Assembly (NCBI GenBank): GCA_030549495.1
Contig: JAUIRK010000376.1
Location: 124,001 to 188,000 of the forward strand
Direction of reading: 5' to 3'
From: Nectonema munidae
Taxonomy: Eukaryota > Nematomorpha > Nectonematoida > Nectonematidae
Length of the DNA stretch: 64,000 bases
Part shown: positions 54,830-64,000 of the stretch, one piece after another
Position numbering within the stretch: the first letter of the stretch is position 1
Layout: every line of letters starts with the position of its first letter
Translations under genes and position numbers: made by a program
The notes under the pieces: model-generated
The model's input: only the letters and a program-made list of their open reading frames with translations
The model's database searches: none
What the model was told of the DNA's origin: nothing

Positions 54830-57177
54830 ACAAAAGCTAACATCATCTTTAAGTCACTCTCACGCTCCCCCATCCCATTAAAAGAATTATCACATGCAGT
54901 TGACTCTCTTAAGCCAAACTCATCTCCCATCTACGACAGAATTTCATCATCTCAGATCAAAAATCTTTTTACCTTCTACACATCCACCTACTCAACATCT
55001 TCAACGCATGTATTCACTCCTATTTTCCCTCCATTTGAAAAATTGGAAAACTTCTCTTTTTACCAAAACCCCACAAAGACCTCTCAAATCTTAAAAATTG
55101 GCGTCCCATAACCATTCTCCCCGTCTTGGGCAAGTTACTCGAAAAAATTATTCGTAAGCGCCTTATTCACTAGATAACACAACACAGCCTTATCCACCCT
55201 TCACAATTCGTCGATCTCCCCCGCAAAAACACAGACTCAGCTCTATTCAAACTTACTGAATATCTAGAGCACTCCATTTCATCTCAAAAACATCATCTGT
55301 CTTGTTCCTCGATATCGAAAATGCCTTCAACAGTACCTGGCACCCTGCGATAATAGTCCACATGCATCTTAAGCGCTATCCACCCTACATCATAAAATTT
55401 ATCAGCAACTATTTACTTAATCGCTGCCTGATCTTCCGCGACAAAGATCTCTGCGCAATCCATACACTCTCTCTTTCTACCACTCAGGGCGGCTGCCTTT
55501 CTGACAACCCTCTCTTAGATCTTCTAGACTCCAAATCACATTTTTCCAGGTCTATCCCGATGATCAACTTTTCTCCTTTTCATCCAACGGAAAATCTTCT
55601 CTAAATGTTTACACTTTTCAACACTCTTTTCACTGCCAGCTCACTGAAGATTTCTTTCAATACATCTAAAACTTCTTTAATTCACTTTATACGAAAATAT
55701 TCCCCACACTTACCCCTTTGCATAGACCATACTACTTTTATCAAACCACCAGTGACCATAAAATACCTTGCTCACTTTGCAATCGAACCTCAAATGGTCC
55801 ACCCACTTTAAAAATACATACACAAAAATTCTTTTTCTATTAAATAGAGCCATTTCATACAAATGGGGCCTCAAAATTCCACATTCCTTCTTCAAATATA
55901 AATCTCTTATTATCTTTCCAGCTACTCAATACGGCCTTCTATCATTGAGTACATCGCTTGCTCACCCCTCAACTCTAACTTTTTTTTTGAAAATTCACCG
56001 TCTTAATCTTTTAATTATTTCCAAAGCATTCCGCCCCACTCCCACATCTACTAAAAGATACACTAATAAGGCGTTATATTGATACATACAAATCCTCCTC
56101 AGACTCAGCATTTTATGTACACATTCCTCACAACAACACATCCCATCCATATGCGAGACTCCTTCACTTCCCCATCTACACCGATATCTCATTCACCCAA
56201 CCATACTTGTGCACCCTGCCTTTTGATATCATAATCAATACATCCAAAACACGTGCAGCCACACATAAAAGAATTCAGACACATCTCTGATTCTACCACA
56301 TTAAGGATATTTACTGATGCCGCGAAATAACCAAAAAAGTGCGCAATCGCTCTCTCATTTTATAGAGGTGAGTCACGTTTCGCCTTCTTCACCACAAGCC
56401 TACCACTTAATCATTTAACCACGATATTCGACGCAGAATGTCAAGAATTGAATCGTGCGACCACATCACCCAACACATCAAAGACTTTATTCAATTTGAA
56501 GCAATCTAGTTTTATACCGACTCTCAAAACCTCGCTCCCGATTTACATCTCAGCAAAAACGCACCATTCATGGTTGCCAAACAATTCTCGAAACTACAAT
56601 TTCTCTCCACACAATTTACCATCTCTGTATTTTGGTGCCCTGCCAATTCCAGCGTTCATGAAAATATACACGTTGATTTCCTCGCCAAAAGAACCCTCTC
56701 AAAACCGTGCGCGACACTCTTGACCTCTTTACACCCCAACGTTTTTATCCACGAACTCACACAATACACTAAAAAGCAATGGCAATTGTCAGTTACCCAA
56801 TCGACAAACACCTTTCTATCCCACATAACAGCCGTTCATCAATCTTGATCAAAACACAAATTCACCTCTTCACCATCTCTTATAAGGTGGCTCTCCGGTC
56901 ACTGCCCTTGCAAGAATTACTTTTCATATCAAACTTTCGGATACAGTCCTGCTGTTTCTGTGGCGCAGCTTGTGAATCATCTCACCACCTAACTTTCATT
57001 TGCCCATTTTTTATATCTCATCGCCACGAATTAATAAACAGTTGTGTTTCAACTCTCAGTCATTTTCCCAACAATCTGAATGAACTAATAACACACCCGA
57101 GACTATTAATTTCCCTCTCGATGCATTTACGAACCATTGAACCCATTCTAAATCTTCACTCAACGCCTACCCGATAG
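54830..57177 (+). pseudogene. R1/I-type LINE, 5'-truncated, with RT, RNase H and CCHC
   Basis: Ordered plus-strand pieces: AVDSLKPNSSP; LKNWRPITILPVLGKLLEKI (RT block 1-2); FLDIENAFNSTWHPAIIVHM (first catalytic Asp region, R1-like); TTQGGCLSDNPL; and a YPDDQLF in a shifted frame where the Y/FADD box belongs. RIFTDAAK starts the RNase H domain and FWCPANSSVHENIHVDFLAK ends it. The C terminus has CCFCGAACESSHHLTFICP, the zinc knuckle of the R1/I group. The last frame (56779-57177) is intact. There are roughly ten breaks. Its composition is strikingly C-rich and G-poor on this strand compared with the flanks. The endonuclease and ORF1 are missing, as usual for 5'-truncated copies. Confidence 0.88.
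56779..57177 (+). pseudogene. LINE C-terminal piece with zinc knuckle
   Basis: A 132-codon open frame. It contains SYKVALRSLPLQELLF and then C-C-F-C-G with H and C at knuckle spacing (CFCG...HHLTFICP). In the R1/I group this domain follows RNase H and helps bind target nucleic acid. It stops at TAG 57175-57177, followed by a short pyrimidine-rich 3' region. Confidence 0.8.
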
Positions 57178-59590
57178 CTTTCTTCCTCTCCTTTTTCTCT
57201 CTATTTCTTTTATTTTAGACTCCCTTTAAAACCTGTATAAACATAAAGACTGGCTCTATTCTTTATCAAGCATCTTGCAAGAATAACAATTCAGTTTTGG
57301 AAAGTGCTTTGACATCTCCACGTACACAAGTTGAAACTTTTATGCAAATTATTTAAAATTCAGTAACTATTTTTTCATATATAAAGCATAAAAATCTTAA
57401 ATATTTTTTTGTTTTTCGTGACTTGAATAATGGCCATAAAAATGTTTTTTTTTCTTTTGATAAAATTAACTTAAAATATCCTTTCCAAAGCTAAAAAAAA
57501 TCGGCTTATAAAATCACATAATTTTGCATATAATAAAAATTATTTAGAAAACGCACTTAAAAATATATCATGCAAGCATTTTGAATATTAATTTTTATGT
57601 ATTTTTGATATAAAACATAATTTTAAAGAAATATTCCAAATGTGAATATTACATGTTTTTTTTCATTTCAAATATTTTTCATGAATAGAGTATGCAAGAA
57701 TAAACAAAATATAGTCAGAAATTTATTTATTTTGCTTTATGGATAATAAATAGTATTTTTGGTAAAAAAAAATTTAAAATTTATTTTATGAAGGAAGCTC
57801 AAACTAGTTATATAAATTCTTGTAACTTATATAATGTATTCCCGAGAGTGTTAAGATCTTAACCTTCGATTATAATACACAATAGTATATGCCTCCTTTA
57901 ATGAATTTTTCTTTTCATGATTGAAATACATTTTCTTTTATATGTGTTTTTGTCCTTTATATCCCTTGATTAATAGATAAATACTTTACTTGAATTAGAT
58001 CAGCGGTCCCCAAGCTTTTTGACTCTTCAACCCCTTCATAGATTATCCATTTTGTACTTGAACCCCACACTAATTAAATAAAAATATGAAATCATTTTTC
58101 CATTTCTGACGATAAACAATAAATATATGAAAATTACAATAGTTATAATTTAGTATTTTATTATTTATTTATATACAAATACATAACTTTCATGACTATC
58201 TAGATTTTTCCTGTCTAGAAATTTCATTAATTCTCCGTAACATACCACCCCCTTTCAACCTCTATGTAATAATCGACCCCTAGAAAACTCTTATCTACCG
58301 CAGAGGTCGATATCGACCACTTTAGCACCCCAGAATTATAAAATATGAAAAAAACTTTAAAAAAATTTTTAAAGATTATAAAAAAATATTGTTTATTTTT
58401 TATTATAAAAAAATAATTATTGAGTTAGTATCTGCGAAACTTTTTCATTCCATTTGATAAATTGAGAGAGTTTTGTAAACATATTTGAATGAATCTAAGA
58501 AAAAAATAAAAATTTAAAGAAAATTGAAAAAAAATGTTTAAAACAAACTGATATATATTTTGAGCATTGAGAACTCTCTTGTTGCAGTTGAGAAAGAATG
58601 TAAGAAGTGATTGAAAAAGGGAAATTCAATTGAAAATGCTTTGAAATGGATTCAACCTAAAAATTAAACAAATAAACTTTTTTGAAGAAAAATTATCTAA
58701 ATAATAAAATCACCTAAAGAAACTAGACTTTTAACAAAGTGACTCAAAACGGCTAAAGTTCATAGTTATGTGAATAACTGAAAATTTATTTTGAAATATT
58801 GACAGAAGGTGAATCATTTAAGATATGTAACGTCACATTTCATAATATATTAATGCATTCCCCTTAAAATGAAATCTTTAAAAAAATTAAATTATTTGAT
58901 CTGATTATGTTGATATCAGAAATTTAAAACTTAAATCGTTGCATTAATAAGTTTATATTTTTCGGACCTTTGCATGTCTATAAACAGTGATTGTACATGC
59001 AACAAGAACACGCGTCGAGGGGGCGAGTGAAAAACCGCCTTTAATCTTATTCCAAAGAGCCAATTGCACTTTTTAGCTCTAACGATTGTTTATTTGAATT
59101 TTCCTATGCTCCTTTACCATTTTACGATTTACATCATCATCATCATCATAATAATTTCATCTTTGGATGAAGTCATGAACGTTTAAAGTAAACTGACAGG
59201 TATTGAATAGTTACATTGATCAAATTTTTTTGACAGTTGATTCCAAATTTGAGCGCCCCACATATTAAATACATATATTTATCTATAAGTAAGAGTTGCT
59301 TTTTATAAAACATGTATGATGATCGCATTATAGGATGTAATGATCATTCTAATACATGATAATGTAAGATAAGAGAATAAAAGAGGGAATGCAGACTTTC
59401 GAGTCGAACAATCACGCCAAGCTGCTCTGAAATTTTTATCAAAAATATTTTACAAACGATGTGAGGGCTATATAATAATAATAATTCATTGTTTCAATAT
59501 GCCCACAATAACTCAGCAATGTTTATCACAGTGTCTCAAAGGGCCTTGTAGTATTTTTGAGCAAACACATATTGATGATCCACCAGCTTT
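57178..59590. other. Spacer, mostly without features
   Basis: AT-rich. CAGCGGTCCCCAAGCTTTTT at 58003 is a hAT-style left end without an identified partner. TCGATATCGACCACTTTAG near 58305 contains a short palindrome. Short CAT run at 59132-59150. Confidence 0.4.
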
Positions 59591-59677
59591 TTGTCATCTT
59601 CTCTCCGAGTGATTGTATTTCTCTTTCTGTCTCCTTCTCTGTTTTTCTCTTCCGCTTTCTCTGCTAAAACTCAATCA

Positions 59678-59795
59678 CTCAAGCTCTCTTTCCTCATTCA
59701 AGCTATCTTCTCTCACTTAAGCTTCTCTCATTCAAGCTCTCTTCTCTCGTTCAAGCTCTCCTATCTCATTCAGTTCTCTTCTCTCTAATTTGTAT
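59678..59795. repeat. Pyrimidine-rich minisatellite, 19-20-bp units
   Basis: About six imperfect copies of TCATTCAAGCTCTCTTCTC. The stretch 59595-59795 is almost purine-free on this strand apart from the CAAG core, which breaks an otherwise continuous pyrimidine tract. Confidence 0.8.
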
Positions 59796-60835
59796 TTAGA
59801 GATAAATTAAAAATAATTATATTTAATCTAATTAGAAATTAGTTTTTAGCAGAATATAAGTTCAATATTTTCAGAAGCTTTTTTAGTGATACCAAAGTTC
59901 AGCTATTCAAATTAATCAGAGATTTTTGGTAAAAATTTAGTTCCATCAATTCTCAGTATGCTTCATGTTTTGACTATAATTAATCCACTGGCTCTCACAA
60001 TTTGAAGTTTTCATATTTTATTTTGGAATTTTTACTTTTAACATAACTTAATACACCAAACATTTTGCAAAAATGAAAATTTGTTTATGTTTTTAAATGA
60101 GAGAAAAATAGTTATCAATCGTTACAATTTTATATCAATGGATATTGTCAGACTCGAGTTAAATTTTTTTCAACAAAGGTCACTTTTAATCTTTATCAGT
60201 ACGTTTGTTACATTTTGTAACATTTGAAAACAAATTTTTTCAAGTCAAGAAATTTTTTTCAACAATAGGTATTTGGGAATGAATAATTTGACTAGCTATT
60301 CCGTTTAAAAGCAAAAATATCCTATTTTTTTTATAATGTTCGATTGTTAAATTTTGTAAGTAACACTACAATTTAAATCATTTTTTTACGAAAATTTATT
60401 GATTATTATAAAAAAATATAATATCGAAATAAAATGTTTCAGTTGTTAAAAATGTACTTAATTTATTTATGACAGCTGTCAGAATTTTATTTGTAGCCAG
60501 AGAAATATTAAAAAAAACGCTTAAATAATTTTATGAAAAGTGATTAAACTACAGTTTTTTGTATACTTTGTGTACAAGCGTTACCAAATCACTATACTAA
60601 ATATATTTAGCTACTTCAACGTTGGCTTTTGCTGCTTATAAAAACTTGAAAATATCAAATAAACTATCTCATTTTATCCCTCCTATTATTTTGAAATTAT
60701 TCAGAGATCAGACAGTTTCATTTTAAAATAGTGAAAATTGCTTTATTAGTTTATTTTGTCTCGTTTTTCTCTTATGATAATTATGTAGCAAATTTTTCTA
60801 GGCACTGATGTACCTCTTATGTCAAACTATCAACA
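59796..60835. other. No feature recognised
   Basis: AT-rich, no frame or repeat identified. Confidence 0.4.
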
Positions 60836-60839
60836 AATT

Positions 60840-60915
60840 GGTATCGATGAGGAATCGAACCGAGAGGCTTGCGTGCTGAGTCTATCATCTCAACCAACCT
60901 GCTATGCCACCCATA
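60840..60915 (-). repeat. tRNA-like SINE head candidate
   Basis: On the minus strand: GGGTGGCATAGCAGGTTGG with an A box (60898-60909), then 37 bp later a perfect B box GGTTCGATTCC (60851-60861). Overall length is 72-75 bp, as in a tRNA. The acceptor and T stems do not pair, so it is a tRNA-derived SINE or pseudo-tRNA. AATTTGTTGATAG follows as a possible SINE body. Confidence 0.6.
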
Positions 60916-62150
60916 GAGTATGCTGTAGTGGATACGTCAAATTACTTTTCAAAAAACTTAGCTATGCTGTAAAATTTTTTAGTTTTTGTTGAAGCTCTAT
61001 AACTTTTTCTGATAGACTTTTTTTCCTTAAAAGTTATTATAAAAGGCAAATCATTGCAAAATGTTAAAATTATTTTACTTTTTGTAGATTTTTGTAGCTT
61101 GGAAAAATTTAACTTTTAAACTATTTTTGATTGATGTTGAGAAAAATGAAGTAATGCAATCTTAATTTATTGTTTGATTTTTGTTTGCACAATTTTATCT
61201 TTATTTTATACACTTTTTTCAGAATTACTAACTTACACGTATTCTTGTACACTAAAAAGAATGAAAAAATTCTAATACCAAGTTTTCTAACTTTAGTTCT
61301 GTTTTACATTTTGATAGAAATTACCTCAGAAAAGTTATGTAATTTGGATGAGTTTTTTTATTTATTTTTCTCAATAAAACATTTTCATTTTTTAGGAAGA
61401 AGAAATGGAACAACTGAAAATTAATGAATGATTTTTTCCATTCAATAAAATTCCAATTTTTTTATTGTTAATTGATATATTTACCCATTTTCTACACATA
61501 ATTTGGAGATGGTGCGCTTCTATTTGAAGGGAGAAAGTTTGTTTATGCATGTTGCTATTTATAAGTTGACGTTAAGCTTAATAGGGCAGGGGTTAAAGTT
61601 TATATTAAGCTTAATTAAAAATGAAATAGAATAGACAAGAGAGGAGAAGGAATTCAGAAAAATTTGTTGTCCTTATTGGAAAACGCTTGAAAGTCCCCCC
61701 TCCTCCAATAATTTCTAGGATGTGCGTCTCTGATATTCATCTACTATGATCATGTCAAAAAACACTTAGGTTTAGCCATGTTGTTCTATCTTTGGGTGTA
61801 GTGTAGCATACACATAATGTTACATCATCTTAAGACTTAAATGGAAATATGACAAAGGTAGTCAATCTATAGGTAATAAATAAAATCACCATGATCGCGA
61901 TTTTGCAAAAAAAATGTCTCAAAACATACGGTGCTGATTTGTTTTGTAGAGCGCCTGATAAAGGAGTCAATAATTAAAAATAGTGGCTTCTAGAAGTTAA
62001 AAGCGTGAAAAAGGAATTTGTAATTCGATGTGAGTAAGAATAATCAAGTGAATTAAGGACAAATAAAATAAATACAATATTTATTGGTGTGAAGCTTGCA
62101 CTGTGCAATTTAGACATATTTCTTTCAAGAAACTCTAATGTCTAGCATCC
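60916..62150. other. Downstream of NUP160; no other gene recognised
   Basis: AT-rich. An 84-codon frame at 61170-61424 is hydrophobic and low in complexity, without a family match I can name. Confidence 0.4.
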
Positions 62151-62158
62151 GCTTTCAA

Positions 62159-62164
62159 TTTATT
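62159..62164 (-). terminator. NUP160 poly(A) signal AATAAA
   Basis: AATAAA on the minus strand 11 bp after the predicted NUP160 stop codon. The position supports reading 62175 as the true end of the gene. Confidence 0.7.
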
Positions 62165-62174
62165 ACATATTACT

Positions 62175-62435
62175 TTAACGACCCTGATTATTCTTAACCA
62201 AAGGAAATTTGTCATAAAATAAATAAGAAGAATAAATAATGCATGAAAGATGACTTAAAAGTGGAGTGTAAAGATCTATTATAAAGAAAATGGGATAAAA
62301 TTTTACTTTAATTCCATATTCAAAAAGATTTGCGGAAGAAAGGATGGAATCAATGAAGTGAATAATGATTTCAGAAGCTTCTTGCAAACAACCAAACTGG
62401 GCGTAGATTAAAAGCAATTCTGAAAGTTTATGCTT
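62175..62435 (-). CDS. NUP160: NUP160 last coding exon
   Basis: Acceptor TTTTTACATTTAG|AAG. 86 codons then TAA. KHKLSELLLIYAQFG aligns with human KVDAAELLRLYLNYD, and FEYGIKVKFYPIFF with YFGIEFPLSATAPM. A poly(A) signal follows at once. Confidence 0.87.
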   Translation of the reverse strand, partial: KHKLSELLLIYAQFGCLQEASEIIIHFIDSILSSANLFEYGIKVKFYPIFFIIDLYTPLLSHLSCIIYSSYLFYDKFPLVKNNQGR

Positions 62436-64000
62436 CTAAATGTAAAAATGAAATTTGCCGTTTCATAATGTTATCAAGACCTCTTGACAAACTTTTGTGA
62501 AAGCAAAAGCTAATTCTCTAACTAAAAAATGTCGACGCGGCTACGTAATGAGAGGGGTCTAATTCGATATAAAGAAAAAATGAAGAACCTTGTAGAAAGA
62601 AACTAGCCAAAGTGGAAGAAAGTAGCCTTGGTGAAGGAGTTCTCTCGCAAAAGAAGCATGTCCTTCGTATGTTGGAGAAACATCGTACACTGTAAGGTAG
62701 TGCCTAAGTATGGCGTTGGAAGTCTCACTCATCCTAAACATGTAAGTTCGAATTGTAAAGACAAAAAAGGAAAACAGTGGGTTGGGAAAGTGTAAAAATA
62801 GATATTTAAAAGAAAATATTTATTTTCATCTTTTTATCCTCCAGTTTGTTAGGATATATAGGGGTTTTTTCTATTAAATAGTGTAAGTGATTTGAATATA
62901 TGATTTGAGTTATATGCGGGTTATGGTGGAATTGGGAGCTGAAAGTATATACGTGTAATGTCGGGTAATAATAGTGGTGTGTTCACTGATTGATTAATAC
63001 TTGTTTTTTAATATTTTTTATAAAATGTGGTGAGATTCATAATTTAAACATTTTTTTATTTTAAAATATTATCGTTTAAAAAAAATTAAACTTTACAAAT
63101 TTTATGTTTTTAAAATAGTCTTAGTAGAATAAGCTTACTATTATAAATAGATTAAGTGAAATAACTTATACTATTTTTTTCATAACATTACAACATATGG
63201 AAAAAAAATAGAATTAGAGCATAGTCGATAATGGGCATATACAGAAACGTTAATTTAAAATGGTTTCACGATTTATAATTCGAATAGAATGGTAGTAGTA
63301 TATGAAATTGAATTCAGTATCAATAGGCATGTGACTCAATTACCCATCGAAGCGACATTTTCCCAAATAATTTTTCTAAATAAGACACTGTGAATCCATA
63401 CGATTATAATAATAAAGAAAATGTCCTCCAACAATTTTATTCATAATACTCATGTAATTGTTGTTAATTTTTTGGTGCCCATTTTCGCCATAGCTTATTA
63501 TCTCAATGGTTTTGTTGTATTTCATTCAAGGTCTTAACTCTTTTTCTAATTTTTCACTCGATTCTTACTATTGTTATAGCATTGTTTTTTCCAACTTTGA
63601 GAATTATAATCTCCTTAATTTTATTAGTTTATTCAAAACTAATAATGCATTAAAATTACTGGGCTTTGATAAGACCTCACTCACAATTATTTTGCAAAGT
63701 TAATATTTTTTATAATTAATTTAGCAAAGTTATTTTGATTTAAATAAAATTTCACAAATGCAATACTTTTCAATGTGTTCATCAGGAATCAAGATGTCAA
63801 AGCGTTCTTTACCAACACTGATCCAATTCCAATTGATATATGGCATCGTTTTCTGGACGTGAGGCCAGCCATACTCAATTAGGAGAATATCTTTCTTAGC
63901 CAATTCTTGAAAAATGATTTCCATCGACAACTTGAAGTGTGAAGCTAGGACTAAAGAATCTTCAAAAAAACCAAATTCTGATAAAAGCGTAACCAAGTCG
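62175..64000 (-). CDS. NUP160: Nuclear pore protein Nup160, 3' end (last three coding exons)
   Basis: Partial gene, continuing beyond the window. Exons in transcript order: 64000-63767 (partial), 62733-62589 and 62435-62175. The 212 or so residues match the C-terminal helical domain of Nup160. DLVTLLSEFGFFEDSLVLAS corresponds to human ALVKVLLCLGDYETAVSLCE. LHQGYFLPLWLVSFYK corresponds to LSHGVPLPNWLINSYK. SELLLIYAQFGCLQEASEI corresponds to AELLRLYLNYDLLEEAVDL. Nup160 is the largest arm component of the Y (Nup107-160) complex, the scaffold of the outer rings of the nuclear pore, and is also found at kinetochores. The end is about 20 residues shorter than in human. A helix-rich end LFYDKFPLVKNN is plausible, so I take the stop as genuine. 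Confidence 0.88.
62589..62733 (-). CDS. NUP160: NUP160 penultimate coding exon
   Basis: Acceptor CTTACATGTTTAG|G and donor TACAAG|GTTCTT, 145 bp. The first G completes the split Lys codon. It encodes MSETSNAILRHYL to LPLWLVSFYK; the ATG near its start is internal, not an initiation codon. Confidence 0.87.
62736..63766. other. NUP160 intron
   Basis: About 1 kb, AT-rich, with no repeat family identified. The plus-strand frame at 63506-63703 is low-complexity and hydrophobic and not convincing. Confidence 0.6.
63767..64000 (-). CDS. NUP160: NUP160 antepenultimate coding exon (partial)
   Basis: Open from the window edge; donor ATTGAAAA|GTATTG, phase 2. It encodes DLVTLLSEFGFFEDSLV and ends PDEHIEK with the last codon split. 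Confidence 0.85.

Noticed and set aside
58003-58330. Complete hAT MITE starting CAGCGGTCCCC
   Set aside because: No inverted right end and no 8-bp duplication could be found.
60840-60915. Functional tRNA gene on the minus strand
   Set aside because: Promoter boxes are good, but acceptor and T stems do not pair, so a SINE head or pseudo-tRNA is more likely.

Overview
The window is AT-rich animal nuclear DNA. It has short spliced exons with consensus GT/AG borders, long introns, and dense remnants of DNA transposons, LINEs, tRNA-like SINEs and satellites. Two strongly diverged nucleoporin genes suggest an arthropod-like invertebrate. A parasitic copepod would fit the composition and repeat load, but that is a guess and no sequence here proves it. 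I see no bacterial, organellar or viral gene.

Host genes lie only in the right-hand third, both on the minus strand. The last three coding exons of NUP160 (outer-ring Y-complex nucleoporin) run from the window edge to a stop at 62175, with AATAAA just downstream. About 10 kb further along the same strand is a complete five-exon NUP88 gene (start 51828, stop 42465). Its spliced length is 726 codons, close to the 741 residues of the human protein. All its splice phases agree and AATAAA follows the stop directly. Both products work in the nuclear pore complex: NUP160 in the scaffold Y complex, NUP88 on the cytoplasmic face with NUP214 and NUP98. Their adjacency is notable.

The left two thirds (1-42.4 kb) have no host gene that I can support. 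They hold: an ATC trinucleotide and 26-bp minisatellite block (1-835); a hAT MITE with an exact 8-bp TSD beside a TTAA-flanked MITE (about 4 kb); a LINE reverse-transcriptase relic with a 54-bp in-frame duplication (5.2-5.8 kb); a 23-bp minisatellite open in all three frames (7.4-8.2 kb); further hAT MITEs; a 150-bp satellite (10.4-11.4 kb); a 301-bp tandem array of a structured, dispersed short element (14.0-15.2 kb); IS630/Tc1- and Tigger-type transposase relics; two foldback-like elements; an internally deleted hAT element (21.7-23.9 kb); a Merlin-like element (26.0-26.4 kb); a piggyBac element with intact ends but broken coding (27.2-29.5 kb); and tRNA-like SINE candidates.

The NUP88 introns and the NUP88-NUP160 spacer carry more repeats: two pogo/Tigger-type relics, a 411-bp MITE, a TTAA MITE, a TGA microsatellite, a hAT MITE, a Tigger relic, and a 5'-truncated R1/I-type LINE that stands out as a C-rich island (54.8-57.2 kb). 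The most unusual items are the 301-bp tandem element with its conserved hairpins and dispersed relatives, and the foldback-like inverted arrays of 20-bp units.
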